Under the pieces are notes generated by a model. That model made no database searches. It was not told the origin of the DNA and was given only the letters and a program-made list of their open reading frames with translations. The position numbers and the translations under genes were made by a program. 64,000 nucleotides of DNA from Rhodospirillales bacterium (GTDB lineage: Bacteria; Pseudomonadota; Alphaproteobacteria; Rhodospirillales; Casp-alpha2), in the NCBI GenBank assembly GCA_017640505.1, contig JAEPQO010000005.1:1-64000 (forward strand), given 5' to 3'. Each line of letters begins with the position of its first letter. Positions within the stretch are counted from its first letter, which is position 1. Shown here in pieces: positions 54,319 through 62,458 of this stretch.

Positions 54319-54423
54319 CCTCACCTGTCCTCTCCCCCACTTCGTGGTGGAGAGGGACTCCCGCATATCGATCACGCTTCACTCATCCCTCTCCCCCTTA
54401 TAAGGGGGAGAGGTTAGGTGAGG
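54319..54423. repeat. Intergenic palindromic repeat A, copy 2 (inverted)
   Basis: 105-bp copy in the opposite orientation to the other two: it begins CCTCACCTGTCC and ends GGTTAGGTGAGG. Occupies the gap between two convergent genes; it may serve as a bidirectional terminator. Confidence 0.9.
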
Positions 54424-54436
54424 GGGTAGATACGGC

Positions 54437-55498
54437 TCAGTCCCCGATCTTCGCCGCCACGGCGTCACCGAATTGAGACGTCGTCAACTTGCCGCCGAGG
54501 TCCGGCGTGCGCGTCGCCTCGTCAGCCAGCGTCTTTTCAATCGCACTCTGGAATGCGGCCGCCGCGTCGGTGAGGTTATTCGCACTCGTGCGCCCGCCGA
54601 GCCAGTCCATCAGCATGGCGACCGACGTCATCAGCGCCGTTGGGTTGGCCTTGCCCTGCCCCGCGATATCCGGCGCCGAGCCGTGCGCGGCCTGGGCGAT
54701 GGCAACGTCGTCACCGGCGTTGATCGAGCCGCCGAGACCGAGGCCGCCGGAAAGCTCGGCGCATTCGTCGGACAGGATGTCGCCGTACATGTTGGTGGTG
54801 ACCAGCACGTCGAAGTCGGCCGGGCGGCGGATCAGGTGCGCCGTCGCAGCGTCGATGATCAGCTCTTCCAGTTCGATATCGGGCCAGTTCTTTGCCTCGT
54901 CGACCACCTCGTGCAGGAACAGTCCATCGGAGATCTTCAGCACGTTCGCCTTGTGCACCACCGTCACCTTCTTACGGCGACGTGACGCGATCTGAAACGC
55001 CTGTTTGGCGATGCGGCGCGAACCCTGACGGGTGATCTTGCGCACCGCCAGCGCGACGTCCTCAGTCGGCATGAACTCGCCGGAACCTTCGAACATGTTG
55101 CGGTCGGCATAAAAGCCCTCGGTATTTTCGCGCACCACGACCATGTCCATCTGCTTGGCCATCGAGGGGACACCCTCGAACGTCTTGGACGGCCGGATGT
55201 TGGCATAGAGATCGAGCGCCTTGCGCATCGTGCCCGACGGGTTCACGCCGCCCTCTTCCTTGGGCGGATAGGCATAGCTGTCGACCGGACCGAGGATCGT
55301 GCCGTCGGCGGCCTTGCATTCCTGCACCACGTCGTCGGGCAGCGTCGAGCCCCTGGTCGCCAGTGACGCCAGCCCGATTTCGCGGGTCTGCAGATCGAAG
55401 CCGAGACCGTATTTATCGTCGAGCGCGGAAACGACCTTGAGCGTCGCGTCCATAATTTCCGGGCCGATACCGTCGCCCGGCAGAACCATGATTTTCAT
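54437..55498 (-). CDS. Isocitrate/isopropylmalate dehydrogenase family protein
   Basis: Decarboxylating beta-hydroxyacid dehydrogenase, 353 residues. LPGDGIGPEIM at the N-terminus; VVRENTEGFYADRNMF; catalytic Lys in VVHKANVLKISDGLF; Mg site MYGDILSDECAELSGGLGL; AHGSAPDIAGQGKANP. The RENTEGFYAD pattern is closer to tartrate/homoisocitrate-type members than to LeuB. Convergent with the DUF1932 gene, and lies 34 nt downstream of the rhodanese gene on the same strand. Confidence 0.9.
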   Translation of the reverse strand: MKIMVLPGDGIGPEIMDATLKVVSALDDKYGLGFDLQTREIGLASLATRGSTLPDDVVQECKAADGTILGPVDSYAYPPKEEGGVNPSGTMRKALDLYANIRPSKTFEGVPSMAKQMDMVVVRENTEGFYADRNMFEGSGEFMPTEDVALAVRKITRQGSRRIAKQAFQIASRRRKKVTVVHKANVLKISDGLFLHEVVDEAKNWPDIELEELIIDAATAHLIRRPADFDVLVTTNMYGDILSDECAELSGGLGLGGSINAGDDVAIAQAAHGSAPDIAGQGKANPTALMTSVAMLMDWLGGRTSANNLTDAAAAFQSAIEKTLADEATRTPDLGGKLTTSQFGDAVAAKIGD

Positions 55499-55532
55499 GT
55501 TGTTTGTTTCCCTAAGTTGCTTGTCGTCTTTG

Positions 55533-57134
55533 TTATTTGAACGCGCGGAAATTCGTTGTGCCGTCGCGTTCGATCTGCGCCACGAGGTTTACCTCCCAGC
55601 TCAGGTACTGCTTCATCGCGCCTTCCTGCGCGTCGTCCATGTCGTAGGGCCGGTACCAGACATCGCCGCTGTCATCGAGGTTCCCCTCGAAGCCGCCCTT
55701 CATCGGCAGACCCGCGGCCTTCCACGCGTCGGTGCCGCCATCAAGCACCACGATCTCGCGATCGAACCCGGCGTCGATCAGGTCCTTGGCGGCGAATGCG
55801 GCGATCACCCCGTCCTTGGACGTCAGCGCGATCGGCCGGTCAGAGGAGAGCGAAGCCAGATTCTCCGGCATGTTGGCGCGGATCGCGAAGCGCGAGCCCG
55901 GAATGTGGCTGTTGCGGTGCGCGAGCGAATTGCCGAGGTCGACGACATGGGTCTGGATCATGCGGGCCGCGAGCTGCGTCGCATTGATTTTCGGCACGTC
56001 CGGGACCGGCGGCATCGGCGGCACGTGCGCGCCCGTTTCCGACATTTCAACCGCACCCGGTTCCAGCACGTAAGCGTCCCAGCCGATCTGCACCAACCAC
56101 GACGCCGTCATGGTCGCGCGCACACCGTTGTCGTCGACGCAGACGATGCGCGATCCCAGCGTACCGACATAGCGGTCGGTCGCCTGCACCAGCTGCCCAC
56201 CCGGCGCCGGGCGCGAACCAGGCACGTGGCCTGTCGCGAATTCGTCCGGATCGCGTACATCGAGCACGTAGGTCGTCCGGTCCGTCTCCTTGAGCCAGCC
56301 CGCGTGCGTCGCGGCATCGACCGTTTTCACGCCGAAGCGTTTGCGTACACCCGCGGCACACGCCTGGGCTTTCGCAAGCCCGTCCCCCGAGAGGTCGCCA
56401 TACTTGCGCGTGTTGCCGTATTCGAGGTCGAAGCCCGCCAGGTGCCAGCCCATGGTGCCGTTTTCCAGCGCCACCACCTTGTTCGGAATGCCCGCGTTCT
56501 TGAGCGACTGGCAGCCGATGATGGAGCGCGTGCGCCCGGCGCAGTTGACGACCACGGTCGTTTCCGGATCGGGCGCGATGTCGTGCACGCGGAGCGCCAG
56601 TTCCGCGCCGGGCACGTCGATCCCCATGGGAATGTTCATGGCGTGATATTCGGACATGGGGCGGCTATCGAGCACCACCATGTTCTCGCCCGCGTCCATC
56701 ATGGCTTTGAGCTCGGTGGCCGGGATGCGCGGCGTGTCGTAGGTATGCTCGACGAACTCGCCGAACGCCTTGGACGGCACGTTGACCCCGGAAAAGACCT
56801 CGAAGCCCGCCGCTTCCCACGCCTTCACGCCGCCCTGCAAGTAGGACACGTCGGTATAGCCCATGGCCGCCATCTTGCCGGCGGCACGGCCGACAATGCC
56901 GTCATCGGTGTCATCGAACCCGCATAGGACGACGGGCGTATCCAACCGCGGCACCCGGTCGAGGATCTCGACCTCCAGCGTCGTCAGCGGCACGGAGTTG
57001 GCCCACAGCAGATGCGCATCGCCGAAGGTGCCGCCGGGGCGCACGTCGATCACGGCAACTTCGCGGGTGTCGCGTTCAAGGATCAGCGCACGGACCTGTT
57101 CAGCGGTCAGCGCTTTCGCGTTGGTAACGGTCAT
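55533..57134 (-). CDS. Four-domain rhodanese-like protein
   Basis: 533 residues made of four rhodanese modules. Active-loop Cys is present in domain 1 (VVLCGFDDTD), domain 2 (VVVNCAGRTRS) and domain 3 (RIVCVDDNGVRA), but domain 4 has PIALTSKDGV without Cys. CAGRTRS is a classical sulfurtransferase loop. The ATG at 57134 follows GGAGGA and starts just before domain 1. No signal peptide. A role in sulfur transfer from a thiol or sulfonate product is plausible; partner unknown. Confidence 0.9.
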   Translation of the reverse strand: MTVTNAKALTAEQVRALILERDTREVAVIDVRPGGTFGDAHLLWANSVPLTTLEVEILDRVPRLDTPVVLCGFDDTDDGIVGRAAGKMAAMGYTDVSYLQGGVKAWEAAGFEVFSGVNVPSKAFGEFVEHTYDTPRIPATELKAMMDAGENMVVLDSRPMSEYHAMNIPMGIDVPGAELALRVHDIAPDPETTVVVNCAGRTRSIIGCQSLKNAGIPNKVVALENGTMGWHLAGFDLEYGNTRKYGDLSGDGLAKAQACAAGVRKRFGVKTVDAATHAGWLKETDRTTYVLDVRDPDEFATGHVPGSRPAPGGQLVQATDRYVGTLGSRIVCVDDNGVRATMTASWLVQIGWDAYVLEPGAVEMSETGAHVPPMPPVPDVPKINATQLAARMIQTHVVDLGNSLAHRNSHIPGSRFAIRANMPENLASLSSDRPIALTSKDGVIAAFAAKDLIDAGFDREIVVLDGGTDAWKAAGLPMKGGFEGNLDDSGDVWYRPYDMDDAQEGAMKQYLSWEVNLVAQIERDGTTNFRAFK

Positions 57135-57282
57135 TTTTAGATTATTCCTCCACAGATAGCGCAAGATGGTTGCCAGTGGCTGCGCGCCTGTCAACACCCG
57201 CCCCTTGCCAACGTCATTTCCACTACATATCTATGTAATAACTAAATCTTGCATTTTTTTAGGGTTGGAGGACAATACAGCC

Positions 57283-58086
57283 ATGAAACGCGTCTTAACG
57301 GTGCTTGGTGCATTTACGGCGTTGTTTGCGGTTTCGGCGTCTCCGGTTCAGGCCGCGCCTCAAATACTAGCCGTTATGGCATCCCTTGGTCCGCAGCAGA
57401 TGAACTGCGCCGGGTCGATTTGTACAACCTCACTTTCCAGTTACTGCCTGCAGCGCGAACGCGATGTGCCGACCACCGGTCAGGCCTATATGCCGGCGTC
57501 CGACCAGCAGTTCAGCCTCGTCGTCATCGATGGCGACGGCAACGAGCGTACGGTCGACGCTTCAAAGCATGTCGAGTTCCGCTCCGTTCGTGGCTATTCG
57601 TCAGTCAACGCGACCATCGGCAAGGCGGAGCTCGCGAAGCTGGGCGGCGTCTCGGCGAAGATCGTCGTCGCGGCGCGCGCCGCGCTTGTCCCGGAACCGG
57701 TCGAGGGTGATCCGAACCCGATCAGCGCCGAGGAATTGGCCTATGCCGCCAAGTCGCTGCGCGAGCACGGCGAGGAAGTCGTCGACGCACAGCCGGCCGC
57801 GGAAGCCGCTGCCATCGTCAACCGCCTCGCCGCGACCATCATTCCGCGCATGAAAGCGGACGGAGAAAGCCTTGAACAGCTGTGGCGCGACGTGATCGAC
57901 GGTCTGGGTCCGGCCCGCCCCGCGAATGCGGAAGGTATCCGCAAAGCGCGCGATATCTACGACTGGTGCCAGGGCCGCATGTCCTATCATTCGATGGGCG
58001 GCATCAAGAGCTGCCTCGAATTCAAGCATGATGAAGGCATCATGCGGCTGAACACCGATTATTGGGAAAGCCAGCCCGGCTACTGA
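57283..58086 (+). CDS. Secreted protein of unknown function, paralog 1
   Basis: 267 residues with a signal peptide cleaved after QAA (LTVLGAFTALFAVSASPVQA). Not recognised as a named family. It shares with the next gene a start of the mature part (APQILA), a three-Cys block (CAGSICTTSLSSYCLQRER), QAYMPA/QF, a helical middle (AEELAYAAKSLREHGEEVVD), and a two-Cys C-terminal block (DWCQGRMSYHSMGGIKSCLE). Five conserved Cys suggest periplasmic disulfides. GGAGGA precedes the ATG. Confidence 0.85.
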   Translation: MKRVLTVLGAFTALFAVSASPVQAAPQILAVMASLGPQQMNCAGSICTTSLSSYCLQRERDVPTTGQAYMPASDQQFSLVVIDGDGNERTVDASKHVEFRSVRGYSSVNATIGKAELAKLGGVSAKIVVAARAALVPEPVEGDPNPISAEELAYAAKSLREHGEEVVDAQPAAEAAAIVNRLAATIIPRMKADGESLEQLWRDVIDGLGPARPANAEGIRKARDIYDWCQGRMSYHSMGGIKSCLEFKHDEGIMRLNTDYWESQPGY

Positions 58087-58140
58087 GGTTCGTTCCATCC
58101 GGCACTGGCCTCCCATCGTTGAAACAGGAGGTCCAACGCC

Positions 58141-58941
58141 ATGAGACGACACATTGTATTTGCCGCCATCATTGCGGCAGGCTTCACATTCTTCTCCAAC
58201 AAGGCCGACGCGGCGCCGCAGATCCTTGCGGCGCTGCCGGTCGAAAGCGGCATCGCGCTCAAATGCGCGGACGGGATCTGCGTGGCCGAGCTTTCCACGT
58301 ACTGCCTGCAACGCGAACGCCCGGCACCAAGCATGGGCACCGCCTATGTGCCCGCCAAGCCCGAACAATTCACACTTGTCCTCTCAGGTGAAAACGGCAC
58401 CTCGGTGCGAGTACCTGCGGGCGACCACATGACCTTCCTTGAACACCGGGGCTTCATGGCCGTTGCCGCGACCATCGAGATGGGCCGCCTCAAGGCCCTC
58501 GGCGCCACCAACGCCAAGCTGGTGGTGTGGCGTGACGCCTCGCTGATCCCGGTGCCGCAGGCGAACGACCCGGACCCGCTGACGGACGATGAAATCGCCT
58601 TCGTGACCGACTCGCTTCGCCAGCACGGCAAAAGCATCGTCGACAGCACGCCGAAAGCGGCCACCGCGCAATTGCTCGCCAAGCTGAATTCGGCACTGCC
58701 GGTGGACGGCCCGATCACCGCCAAGAGCTTCGACGGGATGTGGCAGAGCGCCATCGGCGACGAAGTGCCCCTGGGTGCGGACACGCCGGGCCTGACGGGG
58801 GCCCGCGATGCCTTCAACGACTGCATCGACGGCACGTCGACCTACCGTCTGAGCGGCCTCAAACGCTGCATCGATTACCGTCACGACGATCTGCTCAGAA
58901 ACCTCAATATCGAGTACTGGCAGAACCAGCCGGGCAGCTGA
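58141..58941 (+). CDS. Secreted protein of unknown function, paralog 2
   Basis: 266 residues, tandem paralog 54 nt after the first. Signal peptide IVFAAIIAAGFTFFSNKADA, then APQILAALPVE, the block CADGICVAELSTYCLQRER, the DDEIAFVTDSLRQHGKSIVD helix, and the block DCIDGTSTYRLSGLKRCIDY. All five Cys align with paralog 1 and the C-terminus ends WQNQPGS (WESQPGY in paralog 1). AACAGGAGG lies upstream of the ATG. Function unknown. Confidence 0.85.
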   Translation: MRRHIVFAAIIAAGFTFFSNKADAAPQILAALPVESGIALKCADGICVAELSTYCLQRERPAPSMGTAYVPAKPEQFTLVLSGENGTSVRVPAGDHMTFLEHRGFMAVAATIEMGRLKALGATNAKLVVWRDASLIPVPQANDPDPLTDDEIAFVTDSLRQHGKSIVDSTPKAATAQLLAKLNSALPVDGPITAKSFDGMWQSAIGDEVPLGADTPGLTGARDAFNDCIDGTSTYRLSGLKRCIDYRHDDLLRNLNIEYWQNQPGS

Positions 58942-59014
58942 TCCCCTCCTGCTAACCCGGCGACAGCCGAGCCCGAAGCCGCAAGGCTTCGGGCGCGACG
59001 TTTGTACACGCCCC

Positions 59015-59118
59015 CCTCACCTAACCTTTCCCCCTGCAAGGGGGAGAGGGATGAGAGCGTTACTTGCATTGATACGAGAGTCCCTCTCCTCCACTTGTGG
59101 AGGAGAGGACAGGTGAGG
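59015..59118. repeat. Intergenic palindromic repeat A, copy 3
   Basis: 104-bp copy, same orientation as copy 1, bounded by CCTCACCT and AGGTGAGG and sharing the inner GATACGAGAGTCCCTCTCC. Lies in the 255-nt gap before an enoyl-CoA hydratase gene. Confidence 0.9.
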
Positions 59119-59196
59119 AGGCTTTCATCCATTCCGGCCCCCGGCTAAACTCTCTTCCAAGGCCAACAAGCCGCAGCATCATTGGGGAGGACACGG

Positions 59197-60015
59197 ATGC
59201 CCATCGCATCACCGAACGATTCCGTACGGCTCGATATCGCCGACGCCATTGCCACCATCACCATCAATCGCCCGGACAGCCTGAATGCCATCAACGATGA
59301 CGTGGTCACCGCGCTGATCGAGATCACAGGCGCGCTCAGGGAAAGCAAGGACGTGCGCTGCGTCGTGCTGACCGGCGCCGGCGATCACTTCATGGCCGGC
59401 GGCGACGTAAAGCGCTTCAAGCGCAAGTTCGAGGAAGTCGAAAGCGACGAGGAAGCACGCGCCTGGTTCAACTCGATCCTGGGGCGCATCCATTACGTGG
59501 TCGACAACATGTACAACCTGCCGATGCCGGTCATAGGCGCGGTCAAGGGCGCGGTCGCCGGCGCGGGCTTCAGCCTGATGCTGGGCTGCGACCTGGTGAT
59601 CGCCAAGGAAGGCGGTGTCTTCACCCTCGCCTACTGTCACCTGGGCACCAGCCCGGACGGCGGCTCGACGTGGCACCTGCCGCGGACGCTGGGCATGAAA
59701 CGCGCCATGGAAATCGCCCTGCTGGGCGACCGCTTCGGACCGGAAAAGGCTTTGGAATGGGGCCTGATCAACCGCGTCGTGGCGGAAGCGGACTTCGATG
59801 CCGAGGTCGCGAAACTGGCAAGCCGCCTTGCCGCCGGACCGACGTTCGCATACGGGAAGACCAAGAAGCTGCTGCTGACGAGCACGGACAACGACATGGA
59901 CACGCAACTCGGCCTTGAGACCGAGAGCTTCGTCAATTGCGCCATGAGCAAGGATTTCAGAAAAGGCGTGACCGCCTTCGTTGACAAGCAGAAGCCGGAC
60001 TTCACCGGCGAATAG
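59197..60015 (+). CDS. Enoyl-CoA hydratase/isomerase family protein
   Basis: Crotonase-fold enzyme of 272 residues, distinct from that at 51280. Oxyanion-hole loops: DHFMAGGDVKRFKRKF and GAVAGAGFSLMLGCDLVIA; SPDGGSTWHLPRTLG holds the usual catalytic-region pattern. GGGGAGG 6 nt upstream fixes the ATG at 59197. First of an operon with two SDR genes (25-nt gap to the next). Confidence 0.92.
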   Translation: MPIASPNDSVRLDIADAIATITINRPDSLNAINDDVVTALIEITGALRESKDVRCVVLTGAGDHFMAGGDVKRFKRKFEEVESDEEARAWFNSILGRIHYVVDNMYNLPMPVIGAVKGAVAGAGFSLMLGCDLVIAKEGGVFTLAYCHLGTSPDGGSTWHLPRTLGMKRAMEIALLGDRFGPEKALEWGLINRVVAEADFDAEVAKLASRLAAGPTFAYGKTKKLLLTSTDNDMDTQLGLETESFVNCAMSKDFRKGVTAFVDKQKPDFTGE

Positions 60016-60040
60016 GTCGAAGACCAAAGGGGAAGAAAAT

Positions 60041-60796
60041 ATGAGCGAACAGAAACTCGCGGGCAAGGTCGCCCTCGTCACGGGCTCTGCCCGCAACATC
60101 GGCCGCGCCATCGCGCACCATCTGGCCGACGACGGCGCCGACATTGTCATCAACGGTGTATCCGACAGGGACGCAGTGGACACCGTGGTCAAGGAGATCC
60201 AGGACAAGGGCCGCAACGCCATCGGCTGCATGTTCAACGTCACCGATGCGGCCGCAGTCAAGGAAGCCGCCGAACGCGCCAAGAACGAGCTAGGCGGGAT
60301 CGACATTCTGGTGGTCAATGCATCGGCGCGTGGTCAGGTGCCGTTCCTGGAAATGACGTTCGAACAATTTCATGACGTGGTCGATATCTCCATCGACGGC
60401 ATGTTCCATCTGGCACAGGCGTGCATCCCGATGATGCAGGAAAAAGGCTGGGGCCGGATCGTCACCATCGGCGGCGTCTCGTGGCACGTCGGCACGCCGA
60501 CGCGGGTGCATAACCTTGTTGCGAAATCCGGGCTTTCCGGGTTCACGCGGGGTCTTGCGGTCGAATTCGCCACGGACGGCATCACGGTAAACAGTGTGTC
60601 GCCCGGTTTCATCGACACGGTCCGCCCGGCATCCGCCGGTACGCTGCCGAACCGCCCGGTCAAGGCGCCGGTCGAGCGCATGGGCACAGTGGATGAAGTG
60701 GCGAGCATGGTGCACTACCTCTGCCTGCCGGAAAGCGCCTATGTCACCGGGCAGATCATGCACGTGAACGGCGGCATGTACCTGGGCGGCAGCTGA
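60041..60796 (+). CDS. SDR-family oxidoreductase lacking the catalytic Tyr
   Basis: 251-residue classical SDR fold: cofactor motif VTGSARNIGRAIAHHL, NASA in place of NNAG, Ser region GGVSWHVG and PGFIDT. At the YxxxK site the sequence is HNLVAKSG: Lys is kept but Asn stands where Tyr should be. The C-terminus (GQIMHVNGGMYLG) is typical. ATG at 60041 follows GGGGAAGAA. The stop overlaps the next ATG as TGATG. Activity may need another acid or may be lost. Confidence 0.9.
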   Translation: MSEQKLAGKVALVTGSARNIGRAIAHHLADDGADIVINGVSDRDAVDTVVKEIQDKGRNAIGCMFNVTDAAAVKEAAERAKNELGGIDILVVNASARGQVPFLEMTFEQFHDVVDISIDGMFHLAQACIPMMQEKGWGRIVTIGGVSWHVGTPTRVHNLVAKSGLSGFTRGLAVEFATDGITVNSVSPGFIDTVRPASAGTLPNRPVKAPVERMGTVDEVASMVHYLCLPESAYVTGQIMHVNGGMYLGGS

Positions 60797-61551
60797 TGAC
60801 GGATCAGCCGCTTGCCGGGCAGGTGGCGGTCGTCACGGGCGCGGCCAAGAACATCGGCCGCGAAACGGCGATGATGCTGGCCGCCGACGGGGCATCCGTC
60901 GTGACCAACGGCAAGACGGACGAAGCGGCGGCGAAAGCTGCGGTCGCCGAAATCGAGGCTGCGGGCGGCCGCGCCATCCATCACATGGCCGACATCGCCG
61001 ACCCGGATCAGGCGGAGGGCCTGATCGCCGCCGCCGTCGATGCGTTCGGGCGGCTGGATATCCTTGTCCTCAATGCCGGCATCCGCCGTCAGCACTCGAT
61101 CATCGAGATCCCGCTGGAAGAATGGCGTGAGGTCATGACCATGGACCTGGAATCCCCCTTCGTACTCGCCAAGGCCGCCATCCCGCATATGCTGGAGAAC
61201 GGGCACGGCCGGATCGTCACGCTGGGCGGCACAAGTGCCCACACCGGCAACGTCGGCCGCGCGCACGTCGGCGCGGCGAAGATGGGGCTGTTGTCCCTCA
61301 CCCGTTCCATCGCCATGGAATTCGGGCCGCAAGGCATCACGGCGAACATGGTCGCGCCCGGCCACATCGATACGGTCCGGGGCGACGCGGCCGGCGAACG
61401 GTCGAGCTCAGGGGCTGGACGGCCGATTGGGCGCATGGGCACGACGGTGGAGATCGCGGCGATGATCCGCCACCTGTGTCGCCCCGAGGGCGCGTACATC
61501 ACCGGCCAGTGCCTGCACGTCGACGGCGGGATTTATCTGGGGGGTGCGTAA
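60796..61551 (+). CDS. SDR-family oxidoreductase lacking the catalytic Tyr, paralog
   Basis: 251-residue SDR, tandem paralog of the previous gene. Cofactor motif VTGAAKNIGRETAMML; NAGI region LVLNAGIRRQHS; Ser region GGTSAHTG. The YxxxK site reads HVGAAKMG, with Val at the Tyr position and His one residue before. The C-terminus GQCLHVDGGIYLGGA matches its neighbour. Translationally coupled to it, so the two may form a heteromer. Confidence 0.9.
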   Translation: MTDQPLAGQVAVVTGAAKNIGRETAMMLAADGASVVTNGKTDEAAAKAAVAEIEAAGGRAIHHMADIADPDQAEGLIAAAVDAFGRLDILVLNAGIRRQHSIIEIPLEEWREVMTMDLESPFVLAKAAIPHMLENGHGRIVTLGGTSAHTGNVGRAHVGAAKMGLLSLTRSIAMEFGPQGITANMVAPGHIDTVRGDAAGERSSSGAGRPIGRMGTTVEIAAMIRHLCRPEGAYITGQCLHVDGGIYLGGA

Positions 61552-61560
61552 CCCCCTCTC

Positions 61561-61644
61561 CTTCGAGACGGCCTGACGGCCTCCTCAGGATGAGGTGGAA
61601 TGTTCGTCCTCATGCTGAGGGGCAAGCCTGCGAGCGTCTCGAAG
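61561..61644. repeat. Intergenic palindromic repeat C
   Basis: Bounded by CTTCGAGACG and its exact complement CGTCTCGAAG, with an inner pair CCTCAGGATGAGG / CCTCATGCTGAGG. Elements of this kind are common between genes in alphaproteobacteria. It follows the SDR operon and may aid termination. Confidence 0.8.
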
Positions 61645-61670
61645 CATGCGGACGATTAGGTCCCCGCCGT

Positions 61671-62015
61671 CTAGTTGAGCGGAAGCGCACATTGCAGGAA
61701 CAAGCTACACAGCAACCAATGAGCAGAGAACGTGATTACGAATAACGCTGCGTGAGCCAACAAAAACAACAAGAAAATCAACGTGTTCTTAAACAGAATC
61801 ATCACGCCCGTTGAAATGAAATTCACCGGAATAAGAAACGAAAGGAAAGTATAAAGCCCCAGCACCACGTCTGGCGGCCAGAAACCGTCGCCGAAAAGCA
61901 CCGTCCAGTTTCCCGATGACTGAGACGGGAGCAGCCACATTAGGCCCAATACAAGCAGTACTCCCCCAACCAAAATCGAAGATAACCTTGGCTTATTGGC
62001 AATCGGACTTCTCAT
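61671..62015 (-). CDS. Small hydrophobic membrane protein, hypothetical
   Basis: 114 residues, about three membrane helices (LSSILVGGVLLVLGLMWLLP; VVLGLYTFLSFLIPVNFIS; LIFLLFLLAHAALFVIT). Base composition is clearly lower in GC than its neighbours. No convincing ribosome site before the ATG. Not recognised. Flanked on both sides by palindromic repeats, which suggests an insertion or a remnant. Real coding status is uncertain. Confidence 0.5.
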   Translation of the reverse strand: MRSPIANKPRLSSILVGGVLLVLGLMWLLPSQSSGNWTVLFGDGFWPPDVVLGLYTFLSFLIPVNFISTGVMILFKNTLIFLLFLLAHAALFVITFSAHWLLCSLFLQCALPLN

Positions 62016-62111
62016 AGGGTGTTCAATCTCGGAAAAGAAATCTTAGATTACTAATGACGAGGAATAGAAGCGAGTGCTTCTATTGAACGCAATCAAAGTG
62101 GTAGGGCGATT

Positions 62112-62208
62112 GTCATTCCGGCGTAGGCCGGAATCCAGGGCGGCAGATAAATTTCGCTGATTTAAAACCACCTTCGTATTTCTGGTCCCCGGCCTTCGCC
62201 GGGGTGAC
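62112..62208. repeat. Intergenic palindromic repeat B, copy 2
   Basis: GTCATTCCGGCGTAGGCCGG on the left pairs with the CCGGCCTTCGCCGGGGTGAC end on the right. The spacer is AT-rich and longer than in the copy at 51106. Lies in the 203-nt gap between two small leftward genes. Confidence 0.75.
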
Positions 62209-62218
62209 GCGTTAGTCA

Positions 62219-62458
62219 TTAGGTCCCCGGCCCCAGCATCTGCTTGAGGATTTGCATGACTTCGTCCTCGTTGCCGGTCTTCATGTCGTCCTCGGTTTCG
62301 AACTTGTCGCCGAAGCACGCGTCGTGCTGACCGTAGCCGCGGTCGATGGGCGTGGTGCTCTGCGGGAAGGACGGTTTCTGCTCAGCGGCAAGGGACGCCG
62401 CGGGCAGCGCGGAAAAAGCGGCAATCGTCAGGATGGTGGTCATCCGGGGCACGTCCAT
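62219..62458 (-). CDS. Small secreted protein, hypothetical
   Basis: 79 residues with a signal peptide (ILTIAAFSALPAASLA) and a short polar mature part with one Cys and an acidic stretch (FETEDDMKTGNEDE). GAGGAGG 5 nt before the ATG supports translation. Its start overlaps the end of the M81 peptidase gene by 19 nt, so it is likely co-expressed. Family not recognised. Confidence 0.65.
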   Translation of the reverse strand: MDVPRMTTILTIAAFSALPAASLAAEQKPSFPQSTTPIDRGYGQHDACFGDKFETEDDMKTGNEDEVMQILKQMLGPGT

